Below are positions 24,504 through 33,828 of a stretch of 64,000 bases of DNA, one piece after another. The stretch is from DASVTR01 sp033855775. Its GTDB lineage: Bacteria > Acidobacteriota > Blastocatellia > Pyrinomonadales > Pyrinomonadaceae. The position numbers and the translations under genes were made by a program. The stretch covers positions 1 through 64,000 of the forward strand of contig JAWVFT010000132.1 in the NCBI GenBank assembly GCA_033855775.1, given 5' to 3'. Position 1 is the first letter of the stretch. Each line of letters begins with the position of its first letter. The notes below the pieces were generated by a model. That model was not told the origin of the DNA. It made no database searches and saw only the letters and a program-made list of their open reading frames with translations.

Positions 24504-26611
24504 GTCTCGTTCGCAAGCTGAAGCGCGCGTTGCGCGGGGAAATGAACGCCCGCACGGTCGCGCTCGAAGTCTTAAGGCGCAGCCGCGTCTCGCTCCAACA
24601 ACGACGCGAGCGCGCGATGCTTGACGAACTCGCAGCGCGGCCCGCGCGACTGCGCGCAGAGTTTGCGCGGCTCACTGCCGCCGAACTGCTCGCGCATTTT
24701 CGAGAGCGCGCGTCCACGAAATTCCTACGCGGCTTTGACGCCGAACACTTGGACGCGACCGCCCGGTTACAGCAACAGCTTTTTCCATTTGAGACGGCGC
24801 AGTTGTTGGAGCGCGCGGCGCGCATCGCGGACGAGCATCGCTGGACTGTGCTCGGCTACGGCGAGCTTGATTTTGGCCGCGAGCTTAACTGGCTGCGCGA
24901 CCCTTTATCTGGAAAAGACTGGCCGCTCGATTATCATTGCGACATAAGTTTAGCTCGCCATGACGGCTCGGACGCGCGCGTCCTGTGGGAAGTCAATCGC
25001 CTCGCTCATCTCATCACGCTCGTGCGCGCCTTTGCTGTGACGAAGGACGCGCGATTGACGGATGAAGTCTTCGCGCAGCTTGACGGCTGGCGCGCGCAGA
25101 ATCCTTTGGGGCGCGGGGCCAACTGGGCATGCGCGATGGAAGTCGCGTTGCGCGCGATGAACCTGCTCGCCGTCTTCGAGTCGCTGCGTCGCTCGCCTGA
25201 ATTGACGGCAGCGCGCCTGTCGTCGCTCCTCAAGATATTCGACCAGCACGGCGCGCACATTCGTCGTCATCTGGAATTTTCTTACGTCTCGACGAGCAAT
25301 CATTATCTGTCGGATGTAGTCGGGCTGCTGTGGCTTGGCTTGATGTTGCCGGAGTTGGAGGCGGCCGCGGAGTGGCGCGCGTTTGCCTTGCGCGAGTTGC
25401 TCTCGGAGATGGACAAGCAAGTCCTTGATGACGGCGCGGATTTCGAAGCTTCGACCGGCTATCATCGCCTCGCGCTTGAACTGTTTCTCTACTCGTTTCT
25501 GCTCTGCCGCGCGAACGGCGTTTTGATTGACGAAGCGCATTGGCGCAAGCTGCGCTCAATGTTCGATTACGTTCGCGCTTACCTGCGACCGGACGGGCGC
25601 GCGCCGCTCATCGGCGACACGGACAGCGGGCAAGTCCTGCCCGTCAATCGCCGCAGCGCGGACGACCACGCTTACCTTTTGCCGCTCGGCGCCGTCGTCT
25701 TCGACGAGCCGCTCTTCAAGCTCGCGCCCGGACAAGCGAACGAGGAGTTGCTCTGGCTGCTCGGCGCGGACGGCGCAGATGCTTATGAAAAATTAACGAT
25801 GACGGGCAAGCTCGCGCGCTCGGAAGGATTCGCGGAGGCGGGAACTTACGTCATGCGCGAAGACGATTTGTGCTTGCTCTTGAACACGAGCGACAGCGGA
25901 CTCGACGGTCGCGGCTCGCACGGCCACAACGACGCTTTGAGCCTTGAAGTCTCAGCCTGTCATCGCTCCTTCATCGTTGACCCCGGCACGTTCGTCTACA
26001 CAGCAGACCTCGGCGCGCGTCATCTCTTCCGCTCGACCGCGTATCATTCGACCGTCGAGATTGACGGCGCGGAGCAGAACAGCACAGACGCCGCCACGCC
26101 GTTTGTCATCGGCAACGAAGCGAGGCCGCGCGTGCTGCGTTGGGACGTGACGCCTGAGCGCGACACGCTCGTCGCCGAACACTACGGCTATCGCCGCCTC
26201 GCCGCGCCGGTCACGCACCGCCGCGCCGTCTTGTTCGATAAGCGCGAACGCTGCTGGATAATCGAAGACACTTTGCGCGGCGAAGGCTCGCACGAGTTTC
26301 GCTTTCGCTTTCACTTTGCGGACGGCTTGTCGATTGACGTGCGCGACGAACAGAGCGTGCAAGCTCTGGACACGACGGGCGGCGCGCGGCTCTTTATACT
26401 GACGCCGGACTTCGACGTTCGGCCTGAGCTTGAGCCGCGCTTCGTCTCGCGCGACTACGGAGCCAAAAGTCCTTCGCTCTCCGCTTGCTGGACAAAGCGC
26501 GCAAGCTGTCCCGTGTCGGCGCGCTTTGCGATTGTGCCGCTCCGCGCGGGCGAAGATGAAGCGGCAGCGTTGAAGAGAATTTTCGAGCGTTTGAAACAGA
26601 GCGCGGCTTAA
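24500..26611 (+). CDS. heparinase II/III-like polysaccharide lyase family protein
   Basis: 703 aa, polyuronide lyase fold. The first half (residues 1-390) is the helical toroid, with NWACAMEVALRAMNLL, SNHYLSDVVGLLWLGL, and FEASTGYHRLALELFLYSF; the Asn-His and Tyr-His pairs there are typical active-site positions. The second half is a beta-sandwich with GRGSHGHNDALSLEVSACHRSF, FVYTADLGARHLFRSTAYHSTVEIDG in outline. There is no signal peptide, so unlike secreted lyases it may act inside the cell or be released otherwise. Such genes are frequent in exopolysaccharide clusters of many phyla, where they may trim or remodel the glycan. The start overlaps the epimerase gene stop by four bases. Confidence 0.85.
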   Translation: MSLVRKLKRALRGEMNARTVALEVLRRSRVSLQQRRERAMLDELAARPARLRAEFARLTAAELLAHFRERASTKFLRGFDAEHLDATARLQQQLFPFETAQLLERAARIADEHRWTVLGYGELDFGRELNWLRDPLSGKDWPLDYHCDISLARHDGSDARVLWEVNRLAHLITLVRAFAVTKDARLTDEVFAQLDGWRAQNPLGRGANWACAMEVALRAMNLLAVFESLRRSPELTAARLSSLLKIFDQHGAHIRRHLEFSYVSTSNHYLSDVVGLLWLGLMLPELEAAAEWRAFALRELLSEMDKQVLDDGADFEASTGYHRLALELFLYSFLLCRANGVLIDEAHWRKLRSMFDYVRAYLRPDGRAPLIGDTDSGQVLPVNRRSADDHAYLLPLGAVVFDEPLFKLAPGQANEELLWLLGADGADAYEKLTMTGKLARSEGFAEAGTYVMREDDLCLLLNTSDSGLDGRGSHGHNDALSLEVSACHRSFIVDPGTFVYTADLGARHLFRSTAYHSTVEIDGAEQNSTDAATPFVIGNEARPRVLRWDVTPERDTLVAEHYGYRRLAAPVTHRRAVLFDKRERCWIIEDTLRGEGSHEFRFRFHFADGLSIDVRDEQSVQALDTTGGARLFILTPDFDVRPELEPRFVSRDYGAKSPSLSACWTKRASCPVSARFAIVPLRAGEDEAAALKRIFERLKQSAA

Positions 26612-26755
26612 GCCAAGCCCGCGTCCGTGAAGGCATGGATTGCAACACCTCTTGAAGTCGCGGATTGCAAATTGAGCGGCGCGGGCCGACAATCCGTTTG
26701 GTCGCGCGGCGGCTCTTGCAGCGTCCGTCTGAAATCTAAAATCTGAAAAACTTTT

Positions 26756-28687
26756 ATGTGCGGCATCTGTGGAGTCTGGGAGTACGGAGCGAGCGCGGGG
26801 CGCGTCGCGGAATCGCTCGTCGAGCGGATGCGCGACGAGATGCAGCATCGCGGGCCGGACGATGCGGGCGCGCTCCTTTTCGACGGCGAGCGCGGCGGCT
26901 TCGGCTTTCGTCGTCTCTCCATCCTCGACCTTTCGCCCGCCGGACACCAACCGATGAGCGGCTGCGACGCGCAAGTCTGGCTCGCCTTCAACGGCGAAGT
27001 TTATAACCACGCCGCGTTGCGCGCTGGCCTCGAAGAGCGCGGCCACGTCTATCGTTCGCGCACCGATTCGGAAACCATCCTGCATCTCTACGAAGAGCGC
27101 GGGCTCGACTTCGTGCAAGACCTCGAAGGCGACTACGCCATCGCCATCTGGGACGAAGCGCGCGGGCAGTTGGTTCTCGTGCGCGACCGCATCGGCGTCA
27201 AGCCGCTCTACTATTATCACAAAGATGGTCGCTTCATCTTCGCCTCCGAGATTAAAGCGATTCTTCAGCATCCGGCGGTCACGCCCGAAGTTGACGAGCA
27301 ATCGCTCTATCATTACCTGACCTTCCTGACGACGCCCGCGCCGCAAACGCTCTTCCGCGACATACGCAAACTTCCCGCCGGACATATGCTCACCGTCAAG
27401 CGCGACGGCACGGTGAACATCACTCAATACTGGGACGCCCTGCCGCCCGCGCACGTGGACGCGCGCATCAGCGAAGAGGAACACAAGGCGGAAATACTGC
27501 GGCTGCTGCGCGCTTCGATAACGAAGCGGATGATGTCGGACGTGCCGTTCGGCGTCTTTCTGTCGGGCGGCGTGGATTCGTCTGCCAACGTCGCTTTGAT
27601 GTCCGAGCAGATGTCGCGCCCCGTCGAGACTTTCACCGTCGGCTTTCATGATCAGGAGTATTTGAACGAACTCGACTCGGCCCGTCGCATCGCCGGCGAC
27701 TTCGGCACGAATCATCATGAAGTGATTATCGGCGAACGAGAGATGCAAGATTTTCTCCCGCAGCTTGTCTTTCATCAAGACGAGCCGATTGCCGACCCCG
27801 TTTGCGTGCCGCTCTACTACGTCTCGAAACTGGCGCGCGACAACGGCACGATTGTCGTGCAGGTCGGCGAGGGCGCGGACGAAATTTTCAGCGGCTACGA
27901 TAACTACGTTCGTCATCTACGCATCTACGAAAAATTCTGGCAACACGCCGAGCGCGTGCCGCCATTGATGCGACGCGCGGCGAGCGCGCTCACGCGGCCC
28001 GCGCTCGAAGCCACCGGCAGAATGCGCGCGGCCATCGAATTGATTCGTCGCTTCGGCGCAAACGAGCCGCTCTTCTGGGGCGCGACCGTCGTCTACGACG
28101 AAACCTTCAAGCCGCGCGTCCTCTCCAGGCGGATGCGCCAACGCTTTCACGGCTCCTCGTCGCTCGAAGCCGTCACTCCGTATCTCGAACACATCGAGCG
28201 CGAGCGTCCCAACTCCGATTTCCTCGCGCGCATGACTTACCTCGAATTGAAACTGCGACTGCCCGAACTGCTCTTGATGCGCGTTGACAAAATCACGATG
28301 GCGACTTCGGTCGAAGCGCGTGTGCCGTTTCTGGATCATCATCTGGTCGAGTATGCGCTCTCTCTGCCGCGCTCTTTGAAGGTGGAGGGCGCGAGCGGCA
28401 AGCACATCCTCAAACGCGCGCTCGAAGACATACTGCCGCACGACTTGCTCTACAGCCGCAAGCGCGGCTTCGGCGCGCCCATCCGCGAGTGGTTCCGCAA
28501 CGGCCTCGGCCATCTCTTCGACTCGCACCTGCTGGCCGGGCCGATGCTCAAGCGCGACTTCTTCGACCAAGCCTTCATCGCGCGCCTCATCGCGGAGCAT
28601 CGCAGCGGCGCACAGGATTGGAGCTTTCATCTCTGGTGCCTGCTCAACCTGAGCCTGTGGTACGAACGCTGGATTGAACGCTCCTGA
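26756..28687 (+). CDS. asnB: asparagine synthase (glutamine-hydrolysing), paralogue 1
   Basis: 643 aa. Residues 2-220 are the class II glutaminase domain with Cys2 exposed after Met removal (MCGICGVW), HRGPDDAG and FNGEVYNHAALR. The synthetase domain has the PP-loop LSGGVDSSANVALM near 263 and VGEGADEIFSGYDNY near 375. In metabolism it would make asparagine; within polysaccharide loci similar proteins amidate uronic acids or other glycan acids, and three divergent copies in this one locus favour that. The 144-base upstream gap holds iterated GAAATCTAAAATCTGAAA and GGATTGCAA syllables, another small repeat type. No ribosome site is evident. Confidence 0.9.
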   Translation: MCGICGVWEYGASAGRVAESLVERMRDEMQHRGPDDAGALLFDGERGGFGFRRLSILDLSPAGHQPMSGCDAQVWLAFNGEVYNHAALRAGLEERGHVYRSRTDSETILHLYEERGLDFVQDLEGDYAIAIWDEARGQLVLVRDRIGVKPLYYYHKDGRFIFASEIKAILQHPAVTPEVDEQSLYHYLTFLTTPAPQTLFRDIRKLPAGHMLTVKRDGTVNITQYWDALPPAHVDARISEEEHKAEILRLLRASITKRMMSDVPFGVFLSGGVDSSANVALMSEQMSRPVETFTVGFHDQEYLNELDSARRIAGDFGTNHHEVIIGEREMQDFLPQLVFHQDEPIADPVCVPLYYVSKLARDNGTIVVQVGEGADEIFSGYDNYVRHLRIYEKFWQHAERVPPLMRRAASALTRPALEATGRMRAAIELIRRFGANEPLFWGATVVYDETFKPRVLSRRMRQRFHGSSSLEAVTPYLEHIERERPNSDFLARMTYLELKLRLPELLLMRVDKITMATSVEARVPFLDHHLVEYALSLPRSLKVEGASGKHILKRALEDILPHDLLYSRKRGFGAPIREWFRNGLGHLFDSHLLAGPMLKRDFFDQAFIARLIAEHRSGAQDWSFHLWCLLNLSLWYERWIERS

Positions 28688-28689
28688 GA

Positions 28690-28905
28690 GCGACGACACG
28701 GGGACACGGAGAAGCCGAAACGCGGAGACACGGAGACGCGGGGACCGAGGCGACACGAAGAGACGAAGACCGCGGAGACGTTGCGACATTGAGACGCGGC
28801 AGTAGCGTTGCTGAGAGCAAAGGCAGAGCGTGACTCAACAGACAGATAAAGCGTCAATGGTCGCCGACGGTTCGCCGCGTCGCCGCGTCTCCGCGTCTCC
28901 GCGTC
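28690..28905. repeat. family B syllabic repeat running into the flippase gene
   Basis: Left part (28690-28800) is ACACGGGGAC, GCGGAGACACGGAGACGCGG and similar; the right arm (about 28873-28905) is CGCCGCGTCGCCGCGTCTCC and complements it. The gene start at 28830 lies between the arms, so the right arm is translated as PRRRVSASPRR at the N-terminus of the flippase. Confidence 0.75.
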
Positions 28906-30197
28906 GTTTTTCCACGTATGTCGCATGGACGTTCGGGGCGCGGCTGTTGATGTTGGTGAACAGCGTGGGCGCGGGCATCATCGTGGCGCGCTGGCTAGGG
29001 GCGGAAGGGTTGGGCGCGCTGGCCGTCATCAACGTGGCGGTAGCGACCGTAGTGCAGCTTGGACAGTTCGGATTGCCTTCGGCGAATATCTACTTCATCG
29101 CGCAGGACAAGCGACGCTATCTCGCTCCGGCGGCGATGAACTCTTTGTTCTTCGCCATAGCCGTTGGCGGCGCGCTGGCGCTTTCGCTGAGCTTGCTGGC
29201 TCACTGGCAGCCGGGCCTGTTCGGCCACGTCTCGCCGCGCTTGATTGGCATCGCCGCCGCCTCGATTCCGTTTCAACTGCTGACGCTCTTCGGCCTCAAC
29301 ATCTTTCTCGCCGTCGGGCGCATCGAGCGCTTCAATCAACTGGATGTGCTCGGCCAATCATTCGTGCTCATCAACGCGCTCGTCGCGCTCCTGTTGCTCG
29401 GCTCAGGACTCTGGCTGCTCGTCTCTCTGAACACCGCCGCGACCGTTCTTGTCAGCCTCGTCATCGTCGCTCTCATCGGACGCCACATCGCGGCGAGCGA
29501 TGAAACGAAAGCTCGCTTGCGTCCAGACTTCGACTTGTTCAAGCGGATGATGAAGTACGGCCTCAAGTTTCATGTGGCGACGCTGGCGGGCTTGCTGATT
29601 TTTCGCGCTGACTTGCTGTTGGTCAACCACTTTCGCGGCGCGGCTGAGGCGGGCGTTTACAGCGTGGCTTCGCAGGGGGCGATGATGTTGATGCTGCTGC
29701 CGAGCGTGATTGCGACATTGTTGTTCCCGCGCGTCGCCGCCGAACAGCCACCAGAGCGCGACCAACTGACATGCCGCGCCGCTCGCTACACGACGCTGTT
29801 GATGCTGCTGGTCACGATTGCCGCCGCGCCCGCGAGCTTCGCCTTGCCCTTGCTCTACGGCTCGCCGTTTGCGGACGCGAGCGCGCAACTCTTGATACTG
29901 CTGCCGGGCGTTTGTCTGGTCAGCATCGAATCCGTGCTCGTGCAGTATTTCAGCGCGACGGGATTGCCCGTGGCGATTCCGTTCTTCTGGCTTATCACGC
30001 TCGTCGTCAACGTCTCTCTGACCATCGCGCTCGTGCCTAAGTTCGGGGCGCGCGGCGCGGCCCTCGCTTCGTCCGTCTGCTACGCGCTCATCTTCGTGCT
30101 CGTCGCCTTCTACTTTCGCGCGCAGACCGGCAACCGCTTCTCCAACATGCTGCTGCTCCGCCGCGAAGAGTGGCGCGCGTTATTGAAGACGAGATAA
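28830..30197 (+). CDS. Wzx-like polysaccharide flippase
   Basis: Inner-membrane protein of the MOP superfamily, 455 aa, with about 12-14 membrane helices, predicted to move lipid-linked glycan units to the periplasm. The first helix region (WTFGARLLMLVNSVGAGIIVARWLG, residues 33-57 in outline) and FGLPSANIYFIAQDKRRYL agree with the PST/Wzx group. The frame opens with GTG at 28830; an ATG at 28857 is an alternative. Residues 14-26 come from the family B repeat. The C-terminus ends soon after the last helix. It sits in the middle of the glycan locus, the natural place for a flippase. Confidence 0.87.
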   Translation: MTQQTDKASMVADGSPRRRVSASPRRFSTYVAWTFGARLLMLVNSVGAGIIVARWLGAEGLGALAVINVAVATVVQLGQFGLPSANIYFIAQDKRRYLAPAAMNSLFFAIAVGGALALSLSLLAHWQPGLFGHVSPRLIGIAAASIPFQLLTLFGLNIFLAVGRIERFNQLDVLGQSFVLINALVALLLLGSGLWLLVSLNTAATVLVSLVIVALIGRHIAASDETKARLRPDFDLFKRMMKYGLKFHVATLAGLLIFRADLLLVNHFRGAAEAGVYSVASQGAMMLMLLPSVIATLLFPRVAAEQPPERDQLTCRAARYTTLLMLLVTIAAAPASFALPLLYGSPFADASAQLLILLPGVCLVSIESVLVQYFSATGLPVAIPFFWLITLVVNVSLTIALVPKFGARGAALASSVCYALIFVLVAFYFRAQTGNRFSNMLLLRREEWRALLKTR

Positions 30198-30201
30198 CGA
30201 G

Positions 30202-30957
30202 TCATCCTTTGTTGGAACTGTTCCGGCCCGTGGCGATGATGCTCCGGTTGTGCCACCAGACATCGGACGCGCCCTCGCCTATGATTCTTAAAAAAATCCC
30301 CGCCAGCGAGATGACGGCGGGACGCAAAGAGGCTGCGATTCTGGTCTTGAAGCCGCGCTCGATAACGGGCGTTGATGGAACCAGCCGAACGTCTTCGAAG
30401 ACGTTTCTCATCACTTGCGCGAGCGAGTCTCTGGTGAAGCCAGTCTCGTGCGTGAAGTCCATATAGCGTTCGTGCGCGGCGAAGAGCCAGTCCATATTCG
30501 GCACGTCGATGATGACCATGCCGTCCTTCGTCAGAGCCGTTTTAATCTTCTCCAACAGCGGCAGCGTCCCGGCCTTCGGCACGTGCTCAAGCATCGCTTT
30601 GAGGATGATGATGTCGAAGCTTCCGGGCCGCTCGCGGAGATAATCGTCGGCGTCGGCGTAAGCAATCTCGGCTTCGGGGACGACCGCCTGGGCCTTTGAA
30701 ACGTCGTCGGGCGAAAGGTCAACGCCGCGCAGATGCTTGAAGCCGTGGGTCGAAAGAGCCTTCAGTAGATAGCCTTTATTGCACGCCACCTCCAACACTT
30801 CGACCTTCGTTCTGTCCATGCTCGCGAGCAAAGGGAGATAATTGCTCGCCGCATATTTCTCGAACCATTCGAGCTTCGCCTCGTCTCCGGCGTCAAGGTA
30901 AGCGATATGCGTGGCGTTATAAGTCGAGAACAAGCGGCTGCGATAATCGCTCTCCAT
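30202..30957 (-). CDS. class I SAM-dependent methyltransferase
   Basis: 251 aa from the ATG at 30957, which has GAGGAG upstream; the frame extends 12 codons further. The SAM loop is VEVLEVACNKGYLLKAL (residues 48-64; here A-C-N instead of the usual G-C-G), followed by LRGVDLSPDD, DIIILKAMLEHVP and VIIDVPNMDWLF. The C-terminal third has amphipathic segments and ends VWWHNRSIIATGR, in the manner of methyltransferases from O-antigen loci. It is the only reverse-strand gene in this part of the locus and converges with the flippase, four bases away. Target is probably a sugar or lipid carrier, by context only. Confidence 0.85.
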   Translation of the reverse strand: MESDYRSRLFSTYNATHIAYLDAGDEAKLEWFEKYAASNYLPLLASMDRTKVEVLEVACNKGYLLKALSTHGFKHLRGVDLSPDDVSKAQAVVPEAEIAYADADDYLRERPGSFDIIILKAMLEHVPKAGTLPLLEKIKTALTKDGMVIIDVPNMDWLFAAHERYMDFTHETGFTRDSLAQVMRNVFEDVRLVPSTPVIERGFKTRIAASLRPAVISLAGIFLRIIGEGASDVWWHNRSIIATGRNSSNKG

Positions 30958-31134
30958 TTTGCTTTCTCCTCTATTGCTCGCTAGGATACACAAAAAGCTT
31001 GAGCAGAGGCGAATAGAGCTTTGCGGGCCGCGCGCTCATCCGTTGGGAGCGGCGGCTGGCCGGAATGTTGGAGAGGATGCGACGCCGTGAGTCGCGGCCA
31101 CACAGAGAGCATGGCGGAAGATGAAGGGCGCGAG

Positions 31135-32826
31135 ATGAAAGTGGCGCTGCTGGCGCTCAATAGCGATGCGCGCGGGGCGCGTGACGCGCTCGCCCGTCGT
31201 TATCCGCGCGCCGTGTTCATGGAAATCTCGCGCCGCGAGCTTGAGTCTCTGAGCGGCCTGACGGCGCGCTTGAATTTCCTGCGAGCGTTGCGCCCGGAAG
31301 TGTTCGCCGTCTTCACGGAGCGACTGGCGTGGCAGCGCGGACAGACGGCTTTCCTCTTGTTCGGCGCGTTGGCCGGGGCGCGACGCTCGATTATCCTCGA
31401 CGCGCATGGCGGCTTTCGTGATGAAGCGCGCGGAGCCATCATGCTGGCCGCGCCCGCGCGCCTTGGGCGTGAAGCGACAATCAGCGGTCTGGTCTTCTCG
31501 CGCGCAAGACGCCAACTGCGACGGCTCGAACGCGCAGTTGAAAGCGAAGCTCGTCCGAGTCGTCAACCCAAGCGCGCTGGCGTTAGTAATGAGGCGGGCG
31601 TTAGTGACGGGCAGGCGTTGGAGATTGCTTACCTGCGCGCGACGCCGGGGCCGGGAACGCAACTCGGCGGCGCGGCGAGCCACATCAACGGCTTCATCAA
31701 CGCGGCCTCAAGCTTGGGCGCGCGCGTGACGCTCATCAGCAACGACGAGATTGCGGGCCTCGATGAAACGAGAGCCAGGCTGAAAATTGTTTGGCCGCGC
31801 CCCGTCGGCTCGACGCGCGCGGCCTTTGACCTCTACAACAATCTGCTGTTCACGCGCGGCGCGCTCGGCGAGATTGAAAGAGCGCGCCCCGATGTTATCT
31901 ATCAACGCTACAGCCGCTTCACGCTCGCGGGCGTGGAGGCGAGCCGTCGCGCGGGGTTGCCGCTCTTTCTCGAATACAACGGCTCGGAAGTGTGGGTCGG
32001 CAAACATTGGGACAAGGTTGGGATGCTCGGACTGCTCGAACGCTTCGAGCGCGTTAACCTCAAAGCCGCCGCGCGCATCTTCGTCGTCTCCGAAGTCGAG
32101 CAGCGCAACTTGCTCAAAGCCGGAGTCAACGCGGAGAAGATAATCGTCAATCCGAACGGAGTTGACGTGGAACACTTTCGCCCGCAGATTGGAGGCGAAG
32201 AAGCGCGCCGCGAGCTTGGCATTGAGCCGGACGAAACGCTCGTCGGCTTCGTCGGCAGCTTCGGCCCTTGGCATGGCGTGCTGGCCCTGGCCGAAGCGAT
32301 TAAGCTGATGCCGCAGGACGCGCGCTCGCGGTTCCTTCTCATCGGCAGCGGTTCCCTGCGTGAGGAAGTCGAAAATACTCTGCGCGAGGCGGGCGCGATG
32401 TCGCGCGTTATCCTGACCGGAGCCGTCGCTCATGAGCGCGTGCCTGCGCTGCTCGACGCTTGCGATGTGCTCGCGTCGCCGCACGTTCCGCTCACGGACG
32501 GCAGCGAATTTTTCGGCTCGCCGACGAAGCTCTTCGAGTACATGGCGATGGGCAAGGGAATCGTCGCCAGCCGTCTAGGCCAAATCGCGGACGTGCTCAA
32601 GCACGAAGAGACGGCTCTGCTTGTTGAACCGGGCAACGCGCGGGAGTTGAGCGAAGCTATCCTGCGCCTGACAAAATCGAGCGACCTGCGCGAGCGTCTC
32701 GGCGCGGCGGCCAGAGCGGAAGCCATCGCTCGCCACACCTGGCAACACAACGCGCGGCGCGTGCTCGACGCTTACAAGGCTTGGGCCGCCGATGACAAAC
32801 CGAGGACAGCAGACAGTGAAAGCTGA
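31135..32826 (+). CDS. GT4-family glycosyltransferase with N-terminal extra domain
   Basis: 563 aa from ATG 31135 (MKVALLALNSD); the frame is open from 31021 and an ATG at 31111 is possible. Residues 1-160 form an additional domain with Rossmann-like strands (VALLALNSDARGARD, VFAVFTERLAWQRGQ, RRSIILDAHGGFRDEARGA) that looks like half of a GT-B acceptor domain. After a charged linker, a complete GT4 begins with LEIAYLRATPGPGTQLGGAA. It contains PDVIYQRYSRF, IIVNPNGVDVEHFRP, LVGFVGSFGPWHG and the nucleotide-sugar E-x7-E region GSPTKLFEYMAMGKGIVAS. It transfers a sugar from NDP-sugar to the growing glycan. The last 35 bases overlap the next gene. Confidence 0.88.
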   Translation: MKVALLALNSDARGARDALARRYPRAVFMEISRRELESLSGLTARLNFLRALRPEVFAVFTERLAWQRGQTAFLLFGALAGARRSIILDAHGGFRDEARGAIMLAAPARLGREATISGLVFSRARRQLRRLERAVESEARPSRQPKRAGVSNEAGVSDGQALEIAYLRATPGPGTQLGGAASHINGFINAASSLGARVTLISNDEIAGLDETRARLKIVWPRPVGSTRAAFDLYNNLLFTRGALGEIERARPDVIYQRYSRFTLAGVEASRRAGLPLFLEYNGSEVWVGKHWDKVGMLGLLERFERVNLKAAARIFVVSEVEQRNLLKAGVNAEKIIVNPNGVDVEHFRPQIGGEEARRELGIEPDETLVGFVGSFGPWHGVLALAEAIKLMPQDARSRFLLIGSGSLREEVENTLREAGAMSRVILTGAVAHERVPALLDACDVLASPHVPLTDGSEFFGSPTKLFEYMAMGKGIVASRLGQIADVLKHEETALLVEPGNARELSEAILRLTKSSDLRERLGAAARAEAIARHTWQHNARRVLDAYKAWAADDKPRTADSES

Positions 32827-33646
32827 AGAAGAGCGCGCTCCGCTGGTCGAAGAGAAACGGCGCGCGCGCCAGCAATGGACGGGCGACCCGTGCGGCGCGA
32901 AGTATGGCGCGAAGTATGAATTTGCGACGCGCGAATTTTTCGACGAGGTTGAGCGCAATCGTTATCAAGACTACGCGCCGTGGATGCCGTCCGTGATGGG
33001 CTTCAAAGATTTCGCGGGCGCGCGTCTCATCGAAATCGGTTGCGGCATGGGGACAGACCTCTTGCAGTTTGCGCGCGGCGGAGCGCATTGCACCGGCGTT
33101 GACTTAACCCCGCGCTCCATTGAACTCTCGCGCCTGCACTTCGACCTCTACCAGATGCGCGCTGACTTCGTTCTCACGGACGCCGAAACTTTGCCCTTCG
33201 CGGACGAGAGCTTCGACGTGGTTTATTCCAACGGCGTGCTGCATCACACGCCCCGCACAGCCGCCGCCATACGCGAAGCGCACCGCATTCTGCGACCCGG
33301 CGGCGTCGCCAAAGTGATGCTCTATCATCGCCGCTCGTTCTACTATTGGAGCGAAATCATCCTGCATCGCGGCCTCCTGCGCGGCCATTTCCTGCGCGGC
33401 CATTCGCCCGCGGAAATCATGAGCCGCTACGTCGAATATTCGGAGCACAACGCGCGCCCGCTCGTCAAAGTTTACAGCCGCAGGCAGGCGCGCTCGCTCT
33501 TCGCGCCCTTCCGCGAAGTCAAAATCGAAGTCGAGCAACTGATGCGCAAAGAACTGCGACTGCTCAACCCGCTCGTCTCCGACAACCTGTTTCGCCGCCT
33601 CAGTCACACGCTCGGATGGAACGTCATCATCACGGCGACGAAGTAA
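32792..33646 (+). CDS. class I SAM-dependent methyltransferase (paralogue of 42311 gene)
   Basis: 284 aa. The N-terminus has an unusual QQWTGDPCGAKYGAKYEF segment, matching QANPCGTKFADAP in the gene at 42311-43207. The SAM loop is LIEIGCGMGTDLLQFARGG near residue 71, then CTGVDLTPRSIELS, DAETLPFADESFDVVYSNGVLHH and ILRPGGVAKVMLYHRRSFYYW. About 90 C-terminal residues form the acceptor-binding part. The two paralogues share about half of their residues by eye. Its ATG overlaps the upstream glycosyltransferase by 35 bases, so translation is coupled. Probably O-methylates a sugar in the glycan. Confidence 0.87.
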   Translation: MTNRGQQTVKAEEERAPLVEEKRRARQQWTGDPCGAKYGAKYEFATREFFDEVERNRYQDYAPWMPSVMGFKDFAGARLIEIGCGMGTDLLQFARGGAHCTGVDLTPRSIELSRLHFDLYQMRADFVLTDAETLPFADESFDVVYSNGVLHHTPRTAAAIREAHRILRPGGVAKVMLYHRRSFYYWSEIILHRGLLRGHFLRGHSPAEIMSRYVEYSEHNARPLVKVYSRRQARSLFAPFREVKIEVEQLMRKELRLLNPLVSDNLFRRLSHTLGWNVIITATK

Positions 33647-33648
33647 AG

Positions 33649-33723
33649 CAGTGACGAGTGACGAGTGACGAGCAAGAATAATTTTCAACTTATCACCTGT
33701 CACCCATCACCCATCACTATCTT
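33649..33723. repeat. family A syllabic inverted repeat, copy 5
   Basis: AGCAGTGACGAGTGACGAG starts three bases after the methyltransferase stop; the right arm CTTATCACCTGTCACCC.. ATCACT is a loose complement. Arms are about 28 bases with several mismatches, and the loop is AATAATTTTCAA. Of the copies in the window it has one of the shortest spans. Confidence 0.75.
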
Positions 33724-33828
33724 CTAAGGCGAGATGTTCTCGCGCCCTTTATCGAACTAAGATAAGATGCACAGGCATCGGACGGGTCAGCCGTTCAAAG
33801 TTTGAAACCTTCTTGACTTCTACGGAAT

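Noticed and set aside
25952..27916. Reverse open frame of 654 codons across the lyase and first asparagine synthase
   Set aside because: Long antisense frames are common in GC-rich genes; both forward genes have clear family motifs and a proper start, while this has none.
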